64,000 bases of DNA from an uncultured Lachnospiraceae bacterium (GTDB taxonomy: Bacteria; Bacillota; Clostridia; Lachnospirales; Lachnospiraceae). The stretch spans positions 285,178 to 349,177 of the forward strand of contig CAJTQI010000003.1 in assembly GCA_910578645.1 (NCBI GenBank), written 5' to 3'. Below, in pieces: positions 16,604 through 24,286 of the stretch. Below the pieces are notes generated by a model. That model did no database searches. It saw only the letters and a list, made by a program, of their open reading frames with translations, and was not told the origin of the DNA. Within the stretch, counting starts at the first letter, position 1. Each line of letters opens with the position of its first letter. A program made the translations under genes and the position numbers.

Positions 16604-16834
16604 ATGAAAGCAACCGTTAAAGAAACAGCAGACATTCTTAAAAGACTATCTCCACAAAATCAGGCATATTTTATGACACTGGTGAGAGTTGCAGAAATCG
16701 CAGAAAACGGTGTAAAAAATACTGTTTTCGAACAACCATGCCCCCAAATGCAGACAGTTCAATTAATGTATTCGCAGAAAGCAGATGGCATTCAGGGGAA
16801 TCATATACGAAAGACAGCGGAAATAGCAAAATGA
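16604..16834 (+). CDS. Small protein of the ICE regulatory region
   Basis: About 76 residues, starting MKATVKETADILKRLSPQNQ. ATG 16,604 is preferred over ATG 16,583 because AAAGGAGTGAT lies before it. The N-terminal half forms amphipathic helices; no motif is recognised. It is the first gene after the rightward promoter and overlaps the next gene by ATGA. Confidence 0.6.
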   Translation: MKATVKETADILKRLSPQNQAYFMTLVRVAEIAENGVKNTVFEQPCPQMQTVQLMYSQKADGIQGNHIRKTAEIAK

Positions 16835-17145
16835 ATATAGCAAAAGAATGGAATTGCATTGATAGATTTATTATGAAGACAGAAAGTTTCCTTCATAATA
16901 TCAGGATATCCGACTTGTCTGGGCAGGTTGATGTGGAAACTATGATTCAGGCGGAGACAGAGCAGCTCAGAGCAGAAACAGAGAGATTAAAGTCACGGGA
17001 GACACCAATATATTTGATAGAAGATAAAGGACAGTTTTTATGTCCAAAGTGCCAGGCACCGGTGCATGGAGCAGATGCAAAGTATTGTTCCAATTGTGGG
17101 CATAGGGTGATTAGGCATATTCCGGTTGGTTTTATGAAAGGCTGA
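16831..17145 (+). CDS. Zinc-ribbon protein
   Basis: ATG 16,831 overlaps the preceding TGA (ATGA). The ~104-residue protein has a helical middle (ETEQLRAETERLKS) and a C-terminal zinc ribbon with CPKCQAPV and YCSNCGHRV, a double CxxC of the rubredoxin-like kind. Function unknown; likely co-transcribed with the preceding gene under the repressor-controlled promoter. Confidence 0.65.
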   Translation: MNIAKEWNCIDRFIMKTESFLHNIRISDLSGQVDVETMIQAETEQLRAETERLKSRETPIYLIEDKGQFLCPKCQAPVHGADAKYCSNCGHRVIRHIPVGFMKG

Positions 17146-17249
17146 AAAAAGTTAGGAGTAGCCAAGCAAGGCTTTTCTATATATTACATTATTAAGGCAA
17201 GTATATGATTAATAAGTACATTGACAAATACGCTGCATATTTGTGTAAG

Positions 17250-17755
17250 AACTAAGCATTTGCGTCATAAAGCCCGGCAACGTCCGGCATGTATGGAGCT
17301 TCACAGTGGGCCCGCAAAGATATCAGATAGTGTGGATGAGCGGCATGGCCTGTTCTGTGTAACGCGTCTTCCGGTAAAGGACGCGGCGATGATATGCGTG
17401 GCGGTGACAATGATACACACTTGAAGGGAGTCTTCCCATAGGAATGGGAGAGGTAGAGTAGCATGCTGCGGAATGGGCATGTGAGGGTAACCTGTGGAGC
17501 TGACCAACAGCCGCCGGCGAGAAAGCTTTATGGATATATGCGACGCTGCATAATAAATTAGCCTTTTGTGAGTGGTGGATATTTCAATATTATGTTTTGG
17601 GGGAGAGTATTTTTATTTATGGATTATTAGGATATCCATCACTCCCAGGAGACTAAGAGTTGCAGAAAGTAAGCGGCATTGACATGGAGTAGGCAGCCAT
17701 GCCGAATGAAAATGCAACAGAAAAAGGTTCTACTTATACGGAACCTTTTTCTGAT
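17250..17755 (+). ncRNA. Candidate ~500-nt structured noncoding RNA
   Basis: No credible ORF lies in 17,146-17,768. A perfect -35 TTGACA (17,221-17,226) with a possible -10 TGTAAG (17,244-17,249) precedes a region with many local stems: TTTGCG/CGCAAA, CGCGTC/GACGCG, CTTCCCAT/ATGGGAG, CATGC/GCATG, GCTG/CAGC and ATGC/GCAT. A 13-bp helix joins GAGTGGTGGATAT (17,570-17,582) and ATATCCATCACTC (17,632-17,644), and a strong terminator follows. Composition is more GC-rich than the adjacent AT-rich genes. It does not match a family I can name; GOLLD, ROOL and HEARO are comparable large RNAs of mobile elements. Confidence 0.45.
17719..17752. terminator. Bidirectional terminator
   Basis: AGAAAAAGGTTC (17,719-17,730) pairs perfectly with GAACCTTTTTCT (17,741-17,752). 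Confidence 0.85.
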
Positions 17756-17768
17756 TTAGGAGGTATCG

Positions 17769-17903
17769 ATGGATATACTAAAGAAAGCGGCGGAAGGGTT
17801 TAGAAGTTTGCTATCAACAGCATATTATTTTGAAGCTGCAAGGAAAAACAGTAATTTAGATAGATACCGTATCGGGAACCAGGACAATACAATTAGAATA
17901 TAA
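17769..17903 (+). CDS. Small protein, 44 aa
   Basis: AGGAGG lies 5 bases before ATG 17,769. The peptide starts MDILKKAAEGFRSLLSTAYY and ends with a basic and polar stretch; an amphipathic N-terminal helix is likely. No family recognised. It stands directly after a strong terminator and before another small ORF and the recombinase. Confidence 0.5.
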   Translation: MDILKKAAEGFRSLLSTAYYFEAARKNSNLDRYRIGNQDNTIRI

Positions 17904-18039
17904 AATAATAGTTATAGGGACAAAGTTACCGAACATAAAATACTGGCAGGAGGGGAGTACAGTACTGTGAGAAGTAATTTTTTCACAGTCGAGTGTACTT
18001 GCGCTTAAATTTGCAGGCTGAGCAAGAATGGAGGGTTAA

Positions 18040-18207
18040 ATGGATATTGCATATAAAGATACAGAAAATCGCTGTGAAAACATATTTGCTGCTGAACTAT
18101 CTGATATCAGGAAAAATTTCACAGACCTGTGGATTGAAGTGATTTGTGAAAAAGAAAATGGGTTGATGAAAAGAAATGATATGCATACTAATCTTTTCAG
18201 ATTATAA
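18040..18207 (+). CDS. Small protein, 55 aa
   Basis: GGAGGG lies 4 bases before ATG 18,040, a rather short spacing. The peptide contains RCENIFAAELSDIRKNF and is mostly helical and acidic. Its stop is 41 bases before the recombinase start, so it may be a recombination directionality factor or leader peptide; position is the only evidence. Upstream, ACTGTGA/TCACAGT forms a hairpin at about 17,965-17,990. Confidence 0.45.
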   Translation: MDIAYKDTENRCENIFAAELSDIRKNFTDLWIEVICEKENGLMKRNDMHTNLFRL

Positions 18208-18248
18208 TAATATCTGAATATTGGTTTGTTTTATGAGGGATAATTACG

Positions 18249-19817
18249 ATGAGAAATATTGTAGCTATTTACAGTCGTTTATCTGAAGAAGATAAAAACA
18301 AACTCAATGAATATGACGACAGCCAGAGCATACAAAATCAAAAAAGTATGCTAATCAGTTATGCTGTCAGCCAGGGGTGGGAAATATATAATATTTATTC
18401 AGATGATGATTATAAAGGTTCTGACAGGAACAGACCGGCATTCAGGCAATTAATGGAAGATGCTAAAGCGCACAAGTTTGATATTGTTTTATGCAAATCC
18501 CAGGCACGGTTTACAAGAGAACTTGAACTTGTTGAGAAGATTATCCATGGGCAGTTTGTTGAATGGGGTATCAGGTTTGTCGGATTTGCTGACAATGCTG
18601 ACACTGCCATAGCCGGAAACAAGAAAGCCAGGCAAATTAACGGACTTGTGAATGAATGGTATCTGGAAGATTTATCGGATAACATTAAAACAGTCCTGAC
18701 AGACCACCGCAAGAAAGGAATGCATATCGGTTCTTTTGCCTTATATGGATATAAAAAGGACCCGGAACAAAAGGGGCATCTGGTTATTGATGAGGAAGCA
18801 GCCGAGGTTGTGAAACTGGTATTTAAACTGTATGCTTCCGGTATGGGGCGGACGAATATAGCCAGGTATTTAAATGAGCGGGGCATTCCGAACCCAACGG
18901 AATATAAGCGTCTGCAAGGGATGCATTATAAAGGCACTTCTGAATATAGTGCATTGTGGAAATATTTTGCAATCAGTGATATGCTGCGTAATGAAATGTA
19001 TATTGGCAATATGGTACAGGGAAAATACCGGAACCCCACCTATAAATCAAAGCACAGTAAGCCCGTTCCTAAGGAGCAGTGGATTATTGTTGAAAATACA
19101 CATGAGCCAATTATAGATAAGGCATTGTGGGATAAGGTGCAAAATATGTTATCGGAGCGGGCAAAGCCAATGTGCACCGGGAAAGTCGGTATCTTTGCGC
19201 GCAAAACAAGGTGCATGTATTGCGGCTATACACTTGCGTCACAAAAAAACAGAGGGTTTTATTATTTACGATGCCCATCAAGAGCTGTTTCCGGTATAAA
19301 TGTCTGTCCCGGTGGAATGATAGCACAAAGGTTTCTTGAGAGAGCAGTGCTAGACGAGCTAAACTACATCATCAACCAGTTTTTTGACGAGTCGGAAGCA
19401 GAAAGACGCCTTCTGCTTCAAAATAAAAGTGAGTCAGAGAAAAAAGATTTGAAGAAAGCGTTGACAGATTACCAGAGTAAAAAGGCAGATGTTGAAAATG
19501 CAATCAAGGATATTTATATTGATAAGGTAAAAGGAATCATAACAGAACAGGAATTTATGGATTTCAAATCTTCTTTTCAGGCGGATGCCCGGACATACGG
19601 TTATAAAATACAGGAAATCAATAATAGGTTATCTGATTTGAAGCAGAGAGACGAGCAGGAATGTTCAGTAAAGGATATTTTAAAGAGATACCGTAATATT
19701 GAGCATCTTGACCGTACAATTGTAGAAACGTTGATTGATTATATTGAAATTGGACGAAACGATAATAAGGTACATAAGTCCGATTTGCCGCCTATTATGA
19801 TTCATTGGAAATTTTAA
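18249..19817 (+). CDS. Large serine recombinase (ICE integrase)
   Basis: The 522-residue protein has the catalytic start AIYSRLSEED, where Ser12 is the likely nucleophile, and SQSIQNQKSMLISYA. The recombinase DNA-binding domain follows (YGYKKDPEQKGHLVIDEEAA, GRTNIARYLNERGIPNP), then a zinc ribbon CMYCGYTLASQ...CPS, and a coiled coil (about residues 395-450) for synapsis control. It resembles TnpX/TndX of clostridial conjugative and mobilizable transposons. It integrates the circular element by attP x attB exchange without host factors. It ends about 10 bases from the cotJC junction, the usual place of such integrases. TGAGGGATAATTACG before the ATG gives a weak ribosome site. Confidence 0.95.
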   Translation: MRNIVAIYSRLSEEDKNKLNEYDDSQSIQNQKSMLISYAVSQGWEIYNIYSDDDYKGSDRNRPAFRQLMEDAKAHKFDIVLCKSQARFTRELELVEKIIHGQFVEWGIRFVGFADNADTAIAGNKKARQINGLVNEWYLEDLSDNIKTVLTDHRKKGMHIGSFALYGYKKDPEQKGHLVIDEEAAEVVKLVFKLYASGMGRTNIARYLNERGIPNPTEYKRLQGMHYKGTSEYSALWKYFAISDMLRNEMYIGNMVQGKYRNPTYKSKHSKPVPKEQWIIVENTHEPIIDKALWDKVQNMLSERAKPMCTGKVGIFARKTRCMYCGYTLASQKNRGFYYLRCPSRAVSGINVCPGGMIAQRFLERAVLDELNYIINQFFDESEAERRLLLQNKSESEKKDLKKALTDYQSKKADVENAIKDIYIDKVKGIITEQEFMDFKSSFQADARTYGYKIQEINNRLSDLKQRDEQECSVKDILKRYRNIEHLDRTIVETLIDYIEIGRNDNKVHKSDLPPIMIHWKF

Positions 19818-19824
19818 GTTGTTT

Positions 19825-20247
19825 TTACATGACCGCCCCATCTGCGGCCATATCCTCACATAAATCTGTGATAATATCGCCTTTAGACTGAAATTCACAT
19901 GCATTGAACGGAACGCCGCCCGCTGCCTGGGGCCAGATACCGATGGTGTGGTCCACATAGTAATTGGCGAAACCGGATTCCTCAATTTCTTCCATCGATA
20001 AATTTTTGGTGAGCTGATGGACGATTGTAGCCACCATCTCAAGGTGGGCCAGTTCTTCAGTTCCGATATCGGTCAACACCGCTGCAACCTCCCTGTACGG
20101 GCATGCATATCTTTGTGACAGGTAACGCATAGATGCTCCCATCTCCCCGTCAGGTCCGCCGTATTGGCTGATGATTGCTTGTGCAAGTTTCGCATTTGGC
20201 GTTGTGATATTTACCGGATATTCCAGTCTTCTTTCATAATTCCACAT
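19825..20247 (-). pseudogene. cotJC: Spore coat protein CotJC, interrupted by ICE insertion
   Basis: The reading frame starts at ATG 20,247 (1-base overlap with cotJB, TAATG) and gives MWNYERRLEYPVNITTPNAK, YGGPDGEMGASMRYLSQRYA, TDIGTEELAHLEMVATIVHQ and GGVPFNACEFQSKGDIITDL. This is the manganese-catalase-like CotJC. It stops after about 140 residues at EDMAADGAVM, while the family is about 190, so the C-terminal helix with the second set of metal ligands is missing. The rest should lie beyond the left end of the ICE. The intact protein forms part of the inner spore coat. Confidence 0.92.
19826..19850. other. ICE/chromosome junction in cotJC (att site)
   Basis: CotJC similarity on the minus strand continues through EDMAAD and is lost at the following GAVM-stop. 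The exchange point must lie within these ~25 bases (ACATGACCGCCCCATCTGCG). The core dinucleotide needs the other junction, outside the window. Confidence 0.7.
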
Positions 20248-20522
20248 TAAGCACAGCCTCCTTCCCAAGGCATAGGCAGGGTTGCCCAAACCCAGTCGCT
20301 GCAATTTGGTGTATCTGCCATAGCGAGAGTCAGCGGACCAAATTTATCAGCATATTCTTTTTTCGCCTGATTCGTCATACGATTATAGTGGTTAAAATAT
20401 TCCATAGCGTTCCTGTCGTTAGGATGGGTGTCCAGATACAGGGCCATTTCAATGGTGACAAAATCCATGACGCCTATATCATGGAGCAGTTTTTCCTGCT
20501 CATTGGCAAAATGCATGTTCAT
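20247..20522 (-). CDS. cotJB: Spore coat protein CotJB
   Basis: The 91-residue protein has the CotJB core: LLHDIGVMDFVTIEMALYLD, THPNDRNAMEYFNHY, then YADKFGPLTLAM and WVWATLPMPWEGGC. It is the middle gene of cotJA-B-C, overlapping cotJA by ATGA and cotJC by one base. It acts in the mother cell in spore coat assembly. With cotJC cut, the operon should lack its third product while the ICE is integrated. Confidence 0.92.
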   Translation of the reverse strand: MNMHFANEQEKLLHDIGVMDFVTIEMALYLDTHPNDRNAMEYFNHYNRMTNQAKKEYADKFGPLTLAMADTPNCSDWVWATLPMPWEGGCA

Positions 20523-20692
20523 TTTTTACAACATCTCCTTCCTGTGAATGGTTTGTCAAGCTCCGGGAAAACGGTTCCGGCGTCGTATGCTTCTTCAAGG
20601 TTATCGTAAATCCCGTTAAAGTGCTGCCAGGGGACATATGCCATTGCGAGGGGGAATCTGTCGCAATTTTCTTTGTACATATAATCTTTCAT
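20519..20692 (-). CDS. cotJA: Spore coat associated protein CotJA
   Basis: The 57-residue protein contains RFPLAMAYVPWQHFNGIYDN and AYDAGTVFPELDKPF, the CotJA signature, and ends in a Cys pair and lysines. ATG 20,692 is preceded by AGAAGGG. Its TGA overlaps the cotJB start (ATGA). It is the first gene of the operon; a sporulation sigma promoter is expected upstream (a CATAATAT-like -10 lies about 45 bases before the start, weak). Confidence 0.9.
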   Translation of the reverse strand: MKDYMYKENCDRFPLAMAYVPWQHFNGIYDNLEEAYDAGTVFPELDKPFTGRRCCKK

Positions 20693-20846
20693 AAAATTAC
20701 CCTTCTATTTCTCAAATATTTTTAATAATATATTATGTTATAATCATTTCTGTGTGTCTGGGGAATAGACACAGTTTTTTCACAGTTTTATAAGAATAAA
20801 GACACAATTTTCCAGTAAATTTATGTAAGTAGATACAAGAATCAAC

Positions 20847-20875
20847 TTGATAGTTGTTTTTATCATTACTTAAAT
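20847..20875 (+). promoter_or_regulatory. Possible promoter of the ABC exporter operon
   Basis: TTGATA (20,847-20,852), 17-base spacer and TTAAAT (20,870-20,875), 47 bases before the start codon. Confidence 0.4.
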
Positions 20876-20921
20876 CTGTAAATCATTGATTTTTAATATT
20901 CTGTTTAGGGAGGAACGCGTT

Positions 20922-21887
20922 TTGATACAGGCAGAGGACTTGGTAAAAAGATACGGCAGTCATACGGCCGTTGAGCATTTGTCTTTTCAGGTTGAAAAGG
21001 GACAGATTTATGGGTTCCTTGGGCCCAATGGAGCCGGTAAATCCACTACAATGAATATTCTTACAGGGTATATCGCCGCAGGTAGCGGTACGGTAAAGGT
21101 AAATGGATACGATATTTTGAAAGAACCGGAGAAGGCGAAGAAATGTATAGGTTATCTGCCGGAGACGCCGCCTCTATATACGGATATGACGGTTTTAGAA
21201 TATCTTTTGTTTGTGGCGGAATTGAAGAAAGTCCCGAAGAAGGAGAGAAAAGAGCAGGTGCGGGACATTATGGAGAAAATCCAATTGTCTGAGGTAAAAG
21301 AGCGTCTGATTAAAAATCTTTCCAAGGGGTACAAGCAGCGTGTAGGATTAGCGCAGGCTTTGGTGGGTTATCCGGAAGTGCTCATCTTAGATGAGCCAAT
21401 GGTTGGACTTGACCCGAAACAGATTATAGAAATACGGGACTTTATTAAAGGTCTTGCAGGAAAACACACAGTTATTTTAAGTTCCCATATACTTTCGGAA
21501 GTGAGTGCGGTATGTGACCACATTATGATAATTTCCCAAGGTAAACTTGTGGCGAGCGGTTCTCCGGAACAATTGCAGGAGATGATGCGGTCTAAGGTGG
21601 AGATTGAGGTGACGGTGTTGGGGGAAGAGCAGCCGGCGAAAATGGTTTTAGAGGAAATGGAACAAGTCGAAAACTACAGTATATATCCGGCACAGGAGGC
21701 AGGAAGTATTCAGATTGTGGTATGTACGAAGGAAAATGCAGATATCCGGAAAGAAGTTTCGGTGGCTTTGTCAGGCGCCGGGCTTGTTATTCTATCTATG
21801 AACCGTAGGGAGAAGTCTCTGGAAGACATTTTCCTCAAATTGACGGCAGGGGAAGAGGGAGGTGCAGAGGATGACGGCAATTTATAA
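20922..21887 (+). CDS. ABC transporter ATP-binding protein (GldA-type)
   Basis: Start TTG 20,922 fits because GGGAGG lies 8 bases before it and the protein then begins MIQAEDLVKRYG as ABC ATPases do. Walker A is GPNGAGKST (residues 34-42), the signature is LSKGYKQRV, and Walker B is VLILDEPMVGLDP. The C-terminal ~90 residues are the regulatory tail seen in the CcmA/GldA group. It powers the membrane protein encoded next, whose start overlaps by 17 bases. Confidence 0.9.
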   Translation: MIQAEDLVKRYGSHTAVEHLSFQVEKGQIYGFLGPNGAGKSTTMNILTGYIAAGSGTVKVNGYDILKEPEKAKKCIGYLPETPPLYTDMTVLEYLLFVAELKKVPKKERKEQVRDIMEKIQLSEVKERLIKNLSKGYKQRVGLAQALVGYPEVLILDEPMVGLDPKQIIEIRDFIKGLAGKHTVILSSHILSEVSAVCDHIMIISQGKLVASGSPEQLQEMMRSKVEIEVTVLGEEQPAKMVLEEMEQVENYSIYPAQEAGSIQIVVCTKENADIRKEVSVALSGAGLVILSMNRREKSLEDIFLKLTAGEEGGAEDDGNL

Positions 21888-23997
21888 AAGGGAACTGAAA
21901 TCATTCTTCCATACATTTGTCGGTTGGCTTTTTATAGCAGCGCTATTATTCATGATGGGTATTTACTTTACGATATTCAACGTCTATGCGGGATATCCAA
22001 CTATTTCTTATGTTTTACAGAGTATTGTATTTTTGTTGATTATCGCTGTTCCTATTTTGACAATGCGCACGTTTGCCCATGAGAGGAAATATAAGACAGA
22101 CCAGTTGATATTGACGGCCCCTGTTTCGGTGGGCAGGATAGTCCTTGGCAAATACATGGCGCTTGTCACTGTACTTGCAATACCTACACTTATAATTGGC
22201 GTTGCACCGCTGTTTTTGATGCAAATGGGAGCATTTCAGACAGGAATTTCCTATACTTCCCTGTTTGGCTTTTTCCTATATGGGTGTCTTGGGCTTGCCC
22301 TGGGGCTGTTTCTTTCCTCATTGACAGAAAGCGTAGTGATTTCGGCGGTGCTGACTTTCACCATGTTGTTTCTTGGATATATTATGTCTGGGCTATGCAG
22401 CATGATATCCGGATTTGGGACAACGAAAGTGGCAGAATATGTGTCTAAGTTTTTGACCTGTTTTGATATGGTTGGCAGGTTTGACGCACTTTCAAGCGGA
22501 TATTTTCAGGTAGAATCTGTCGTATATTATGTGAGTCTTACGGCCTTTGTGCTATTTTGCACAGTGCAGTCTATCCAGAAACGCAGATATGCGGTATCTG
22601 GTAGGGGAATACGGTTAGGCGCTTACAATGCTGTGTATATTCTTGTGGCGTTTGCGGTTATGGTTGGAGTGAATCTTGCTCTCAATTATGTGCCTGACCA
22701 GTATACTTCGTTGGATGTGACGGCAAATAAGATGTATACGCTTACGGAGGACACAAAGAAGCTTGTGGAAAGCCTGGACAAGGATGTTACAATTTATGTC
22801 TTGGCGGATGAGGCATCCAAGGATACCGACTTGGATAAGACATTGGGACAGTTTCAGGGTATGTCAAGTCACATTAAAGTAGAATATGTCAGTCCGGTGT
22901 CAAATCCGATGTTCTATTACAATTATACGGATACGGAACCTATGGGCAACAGTCTGATTGTGACAGGGGCGTATGACGATGTGGTGGTGGATTATGGCGA
23001 CATTTATTCTTATGAATTGAATTACACCACCTATCAGAGCGAGGTGACAGGATATGACGGTGAGGGACAGATTGTCTCTGCAATTGCCCGCGTTTCTTCC
23101 AGTGAAATTCCCAAATTCTATATTGTAACAGGGCATGGGGAATTGAATTTTGATGAGAGATTCCTGAATGCCATAGAGAAGGAAAATATAGCCTATGAAG
23201 AAATTAGTTTGACCGGAGTAGACGCTATTCCGGAGGATGCGGACGGTATCATTCTCAATGCGCCCACAAGTGATTATTCGCAAGATGATGTGGATAAAGT
23301 CCTGGATTATCTTGGGCAGGGAGGCAATGCCCTCATCGTACCTACCTGGACGGTGGAGAGTATGGAGCGTTTTGAGCAACAGATTTTAGGTTATTACGGT
23401 GTGTCCGTGGCGGAGGGTATGATTGTAGAAGAGGACAGAAACTACTATTATCAGATACCTTATTTTCTGCTTCCGGAGATTATCTATGATGAGATTACAC
23501 AGAAAGTAGCTGACGGGATGGTGTTTGCACCGCTCTCCAGAGGGCTCTCCTATGAAGAAGATGAGCAGAATATGTATTACCAGCCGCTGCTTAGCACAAG
23601 TGACAGTGCTTTTAGCAAGAGAGAGCCTTCCGGCGGGGAAGATTATGAGCGGAGCGATTCGGATATCGATGGGCCGTTTGTGATTGGCATGGAAGCAGAG
23701 CGGAATGTGGGGGACGGGAAAATTTCCAAGGCGGTGATTGTGGCGTCGGAACAGATTTTTACGGCCGCTGCGGACGACGTGGTCCCTGGATATAACGTAA
23801 AGCTTTTTGGCAGCATGTTAAGCAGTCTGGCACAGCGGGAGTTTTCGGTGTCGGTTCCTGTGAAATATTATGAGATTGGCAATCTGGTATTTAGCGCCCA
23901 GGCGCTTGGCGTTATAGCGGTAATATCCGTATTTGTTATTCCGGCTGGATGTCTTGTGGCAGGGTTTATAATCTGGCTGAAAAGAAGAAAAAAATAA
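21871..23997 (+). CDS. ABC-2 permease fused to GldG-like domain
   Basis: ATG 21,871 is preferred over GTG 21,862 by spacing from GAGGGAGG. Residues 1-250 are an ABC-2 permease with six membrane segments (ELKSFFHTFVGWLFIAALLF, MRTFAHERKYKTDQLILTAP). Then comes a GldG/DUF4350-like extracytoplasmic part beginning YTSLDVTANKMYTLTEDTKK, with YIVTGHGELN and ADGIILNAPTSDYS, and a last membrane helix near the C-terminus. It is a GldF-GldG fusion, common in clostridia. The substrate is unknown; gliding is not expected here. Confidence 0.88.
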   Translation: MTAIYKRELKSFFHTFVGWLFIAALLFMMGIYFTIFNVYAGYPTISYVLQSIVFLLIIAVPILTMRTFAHERKYKTDQLILTAPVSVGRIVLGKYMALVTVLAIPTLIIGVAPLFLMQMGAFQTGISYTSLFGFFLYGCLGLALGLFLSSLTESVVISAVLTFTMLFLGYIMSGLCSMISGFGTTKVAEYVSKFLTCFDMVGRFDALSSGYFQVESVVYYVSLTAFVLFCTVQSIQKRRYAVSGRGIRLGAYNAVYILVAFAVMVGVNLALNYVPDQYTSLDVTANKMYTLTEDTKKLVESLDKDVTIYVLADEASKDTDLDKTLGQFQGMSSHIKVEYVSPVSNPMFYYNYTDTEPMGNSLIVTGAYDDVVVDYGDIYSYELNYTTYQSEVTGYDGEGQIVSAIARVSSSEIPKFYIVTGHGELNFDERFLNAIEKENIAYEEISLTGVDAIPEDADGIILNAPTSDYSQDDVDKVLDYLGQGGNALIVPTWTVESMERFEQQILGYYGVSVAEGMIVEEDRNYYYQIPYFLLPEIIYDEITQKVADGMVFAPLSRGLSYEEDEQNMYYQPLLSTSDSAFSKREPSGGEDYERSDSDIDGPFVIGMEAERNVGDGKISKAVIVASEQIFTAAADDVVPGYNVKLFGSMLSSLAQREFSVSVPVKYYEIGNLVFSAQALGVIAVISVFVIPAGCLVAGFIIWLKRRKK

Positions 23998-24008
23998 AAA
24001 ACTGCATA

Positions 24009-24036
24009 ATACCCTTTGTTCACTGAGGGTATATTT
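24009..24036 (+). terminator. Weak terminator after the ABC operon
   Basis: ATACCCT / AGGGTAT (7 bp, 10-base loop) followed by ATTTA. Confidence 0.45.
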
Positions 24037-24045
24037 ACACGTTAA

Positions 24046-24194
24046 AACAGTTCAGTCATGCCCGTTCATAAGACACCGGATGTACGTTGTTGGCAAATGA
24101 ATGTAGAAATCTTCCCTGCGTGTCTGAACTGTTATACAAATATACTTGATTTCCCTGTAAGTTTATGTAAGAATAGAAATGATAGCTTACAGGG
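24046..24194 (+). promoter_or_regulatory. Inverted repeats upstream of the hydrogenase gene
   Basis: AACAGTTCAG (24,046-24,055) and CTGAACTGTT (24,124-24,133) form a perfect 10-bp pair across 68 bases. A second hairpin, CCCTGTAAG (24,153-24,161) / CTTACAGGG (24,186-24,194), follows and is trailed by ATTTT. Together they could be a leader RNA with an attenuator about 90 bases before the hydrogenase start. No known riboswitch is recognised. Confidence 0.4.
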
Positions 24195-24286
24195 ATTTTA
24201 CGTGGTTGGGAGACGGAACATGTAAATATAGGTTTTTTCTAACCATGATTGTGAAAAGATTAACAGATAATTGACGGAGGAACGCC

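Larger units (their letters stand above)
1..19830. mobile_element. Integrative conjugative element, right part (left end outside window)
   Basis: The stretch carries conjugation-type genes: DUF4366/CD1107-like surface protein, TopB, MobC, MobP-type relaxase. It ends with a large serine recombinase whose last codon lies about 10 bases before a truncated cotJC. Reading frames stay co-directional on the plus strand up to the regulators. VirB4/VirD4-type genes are not in the window and would be expected to the left of position 1. The right boundary is set by the loss of CotJC similarity at about 19,830-19,850. The exact core bases cannot be defined without the other end. Confidence 0.85.
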
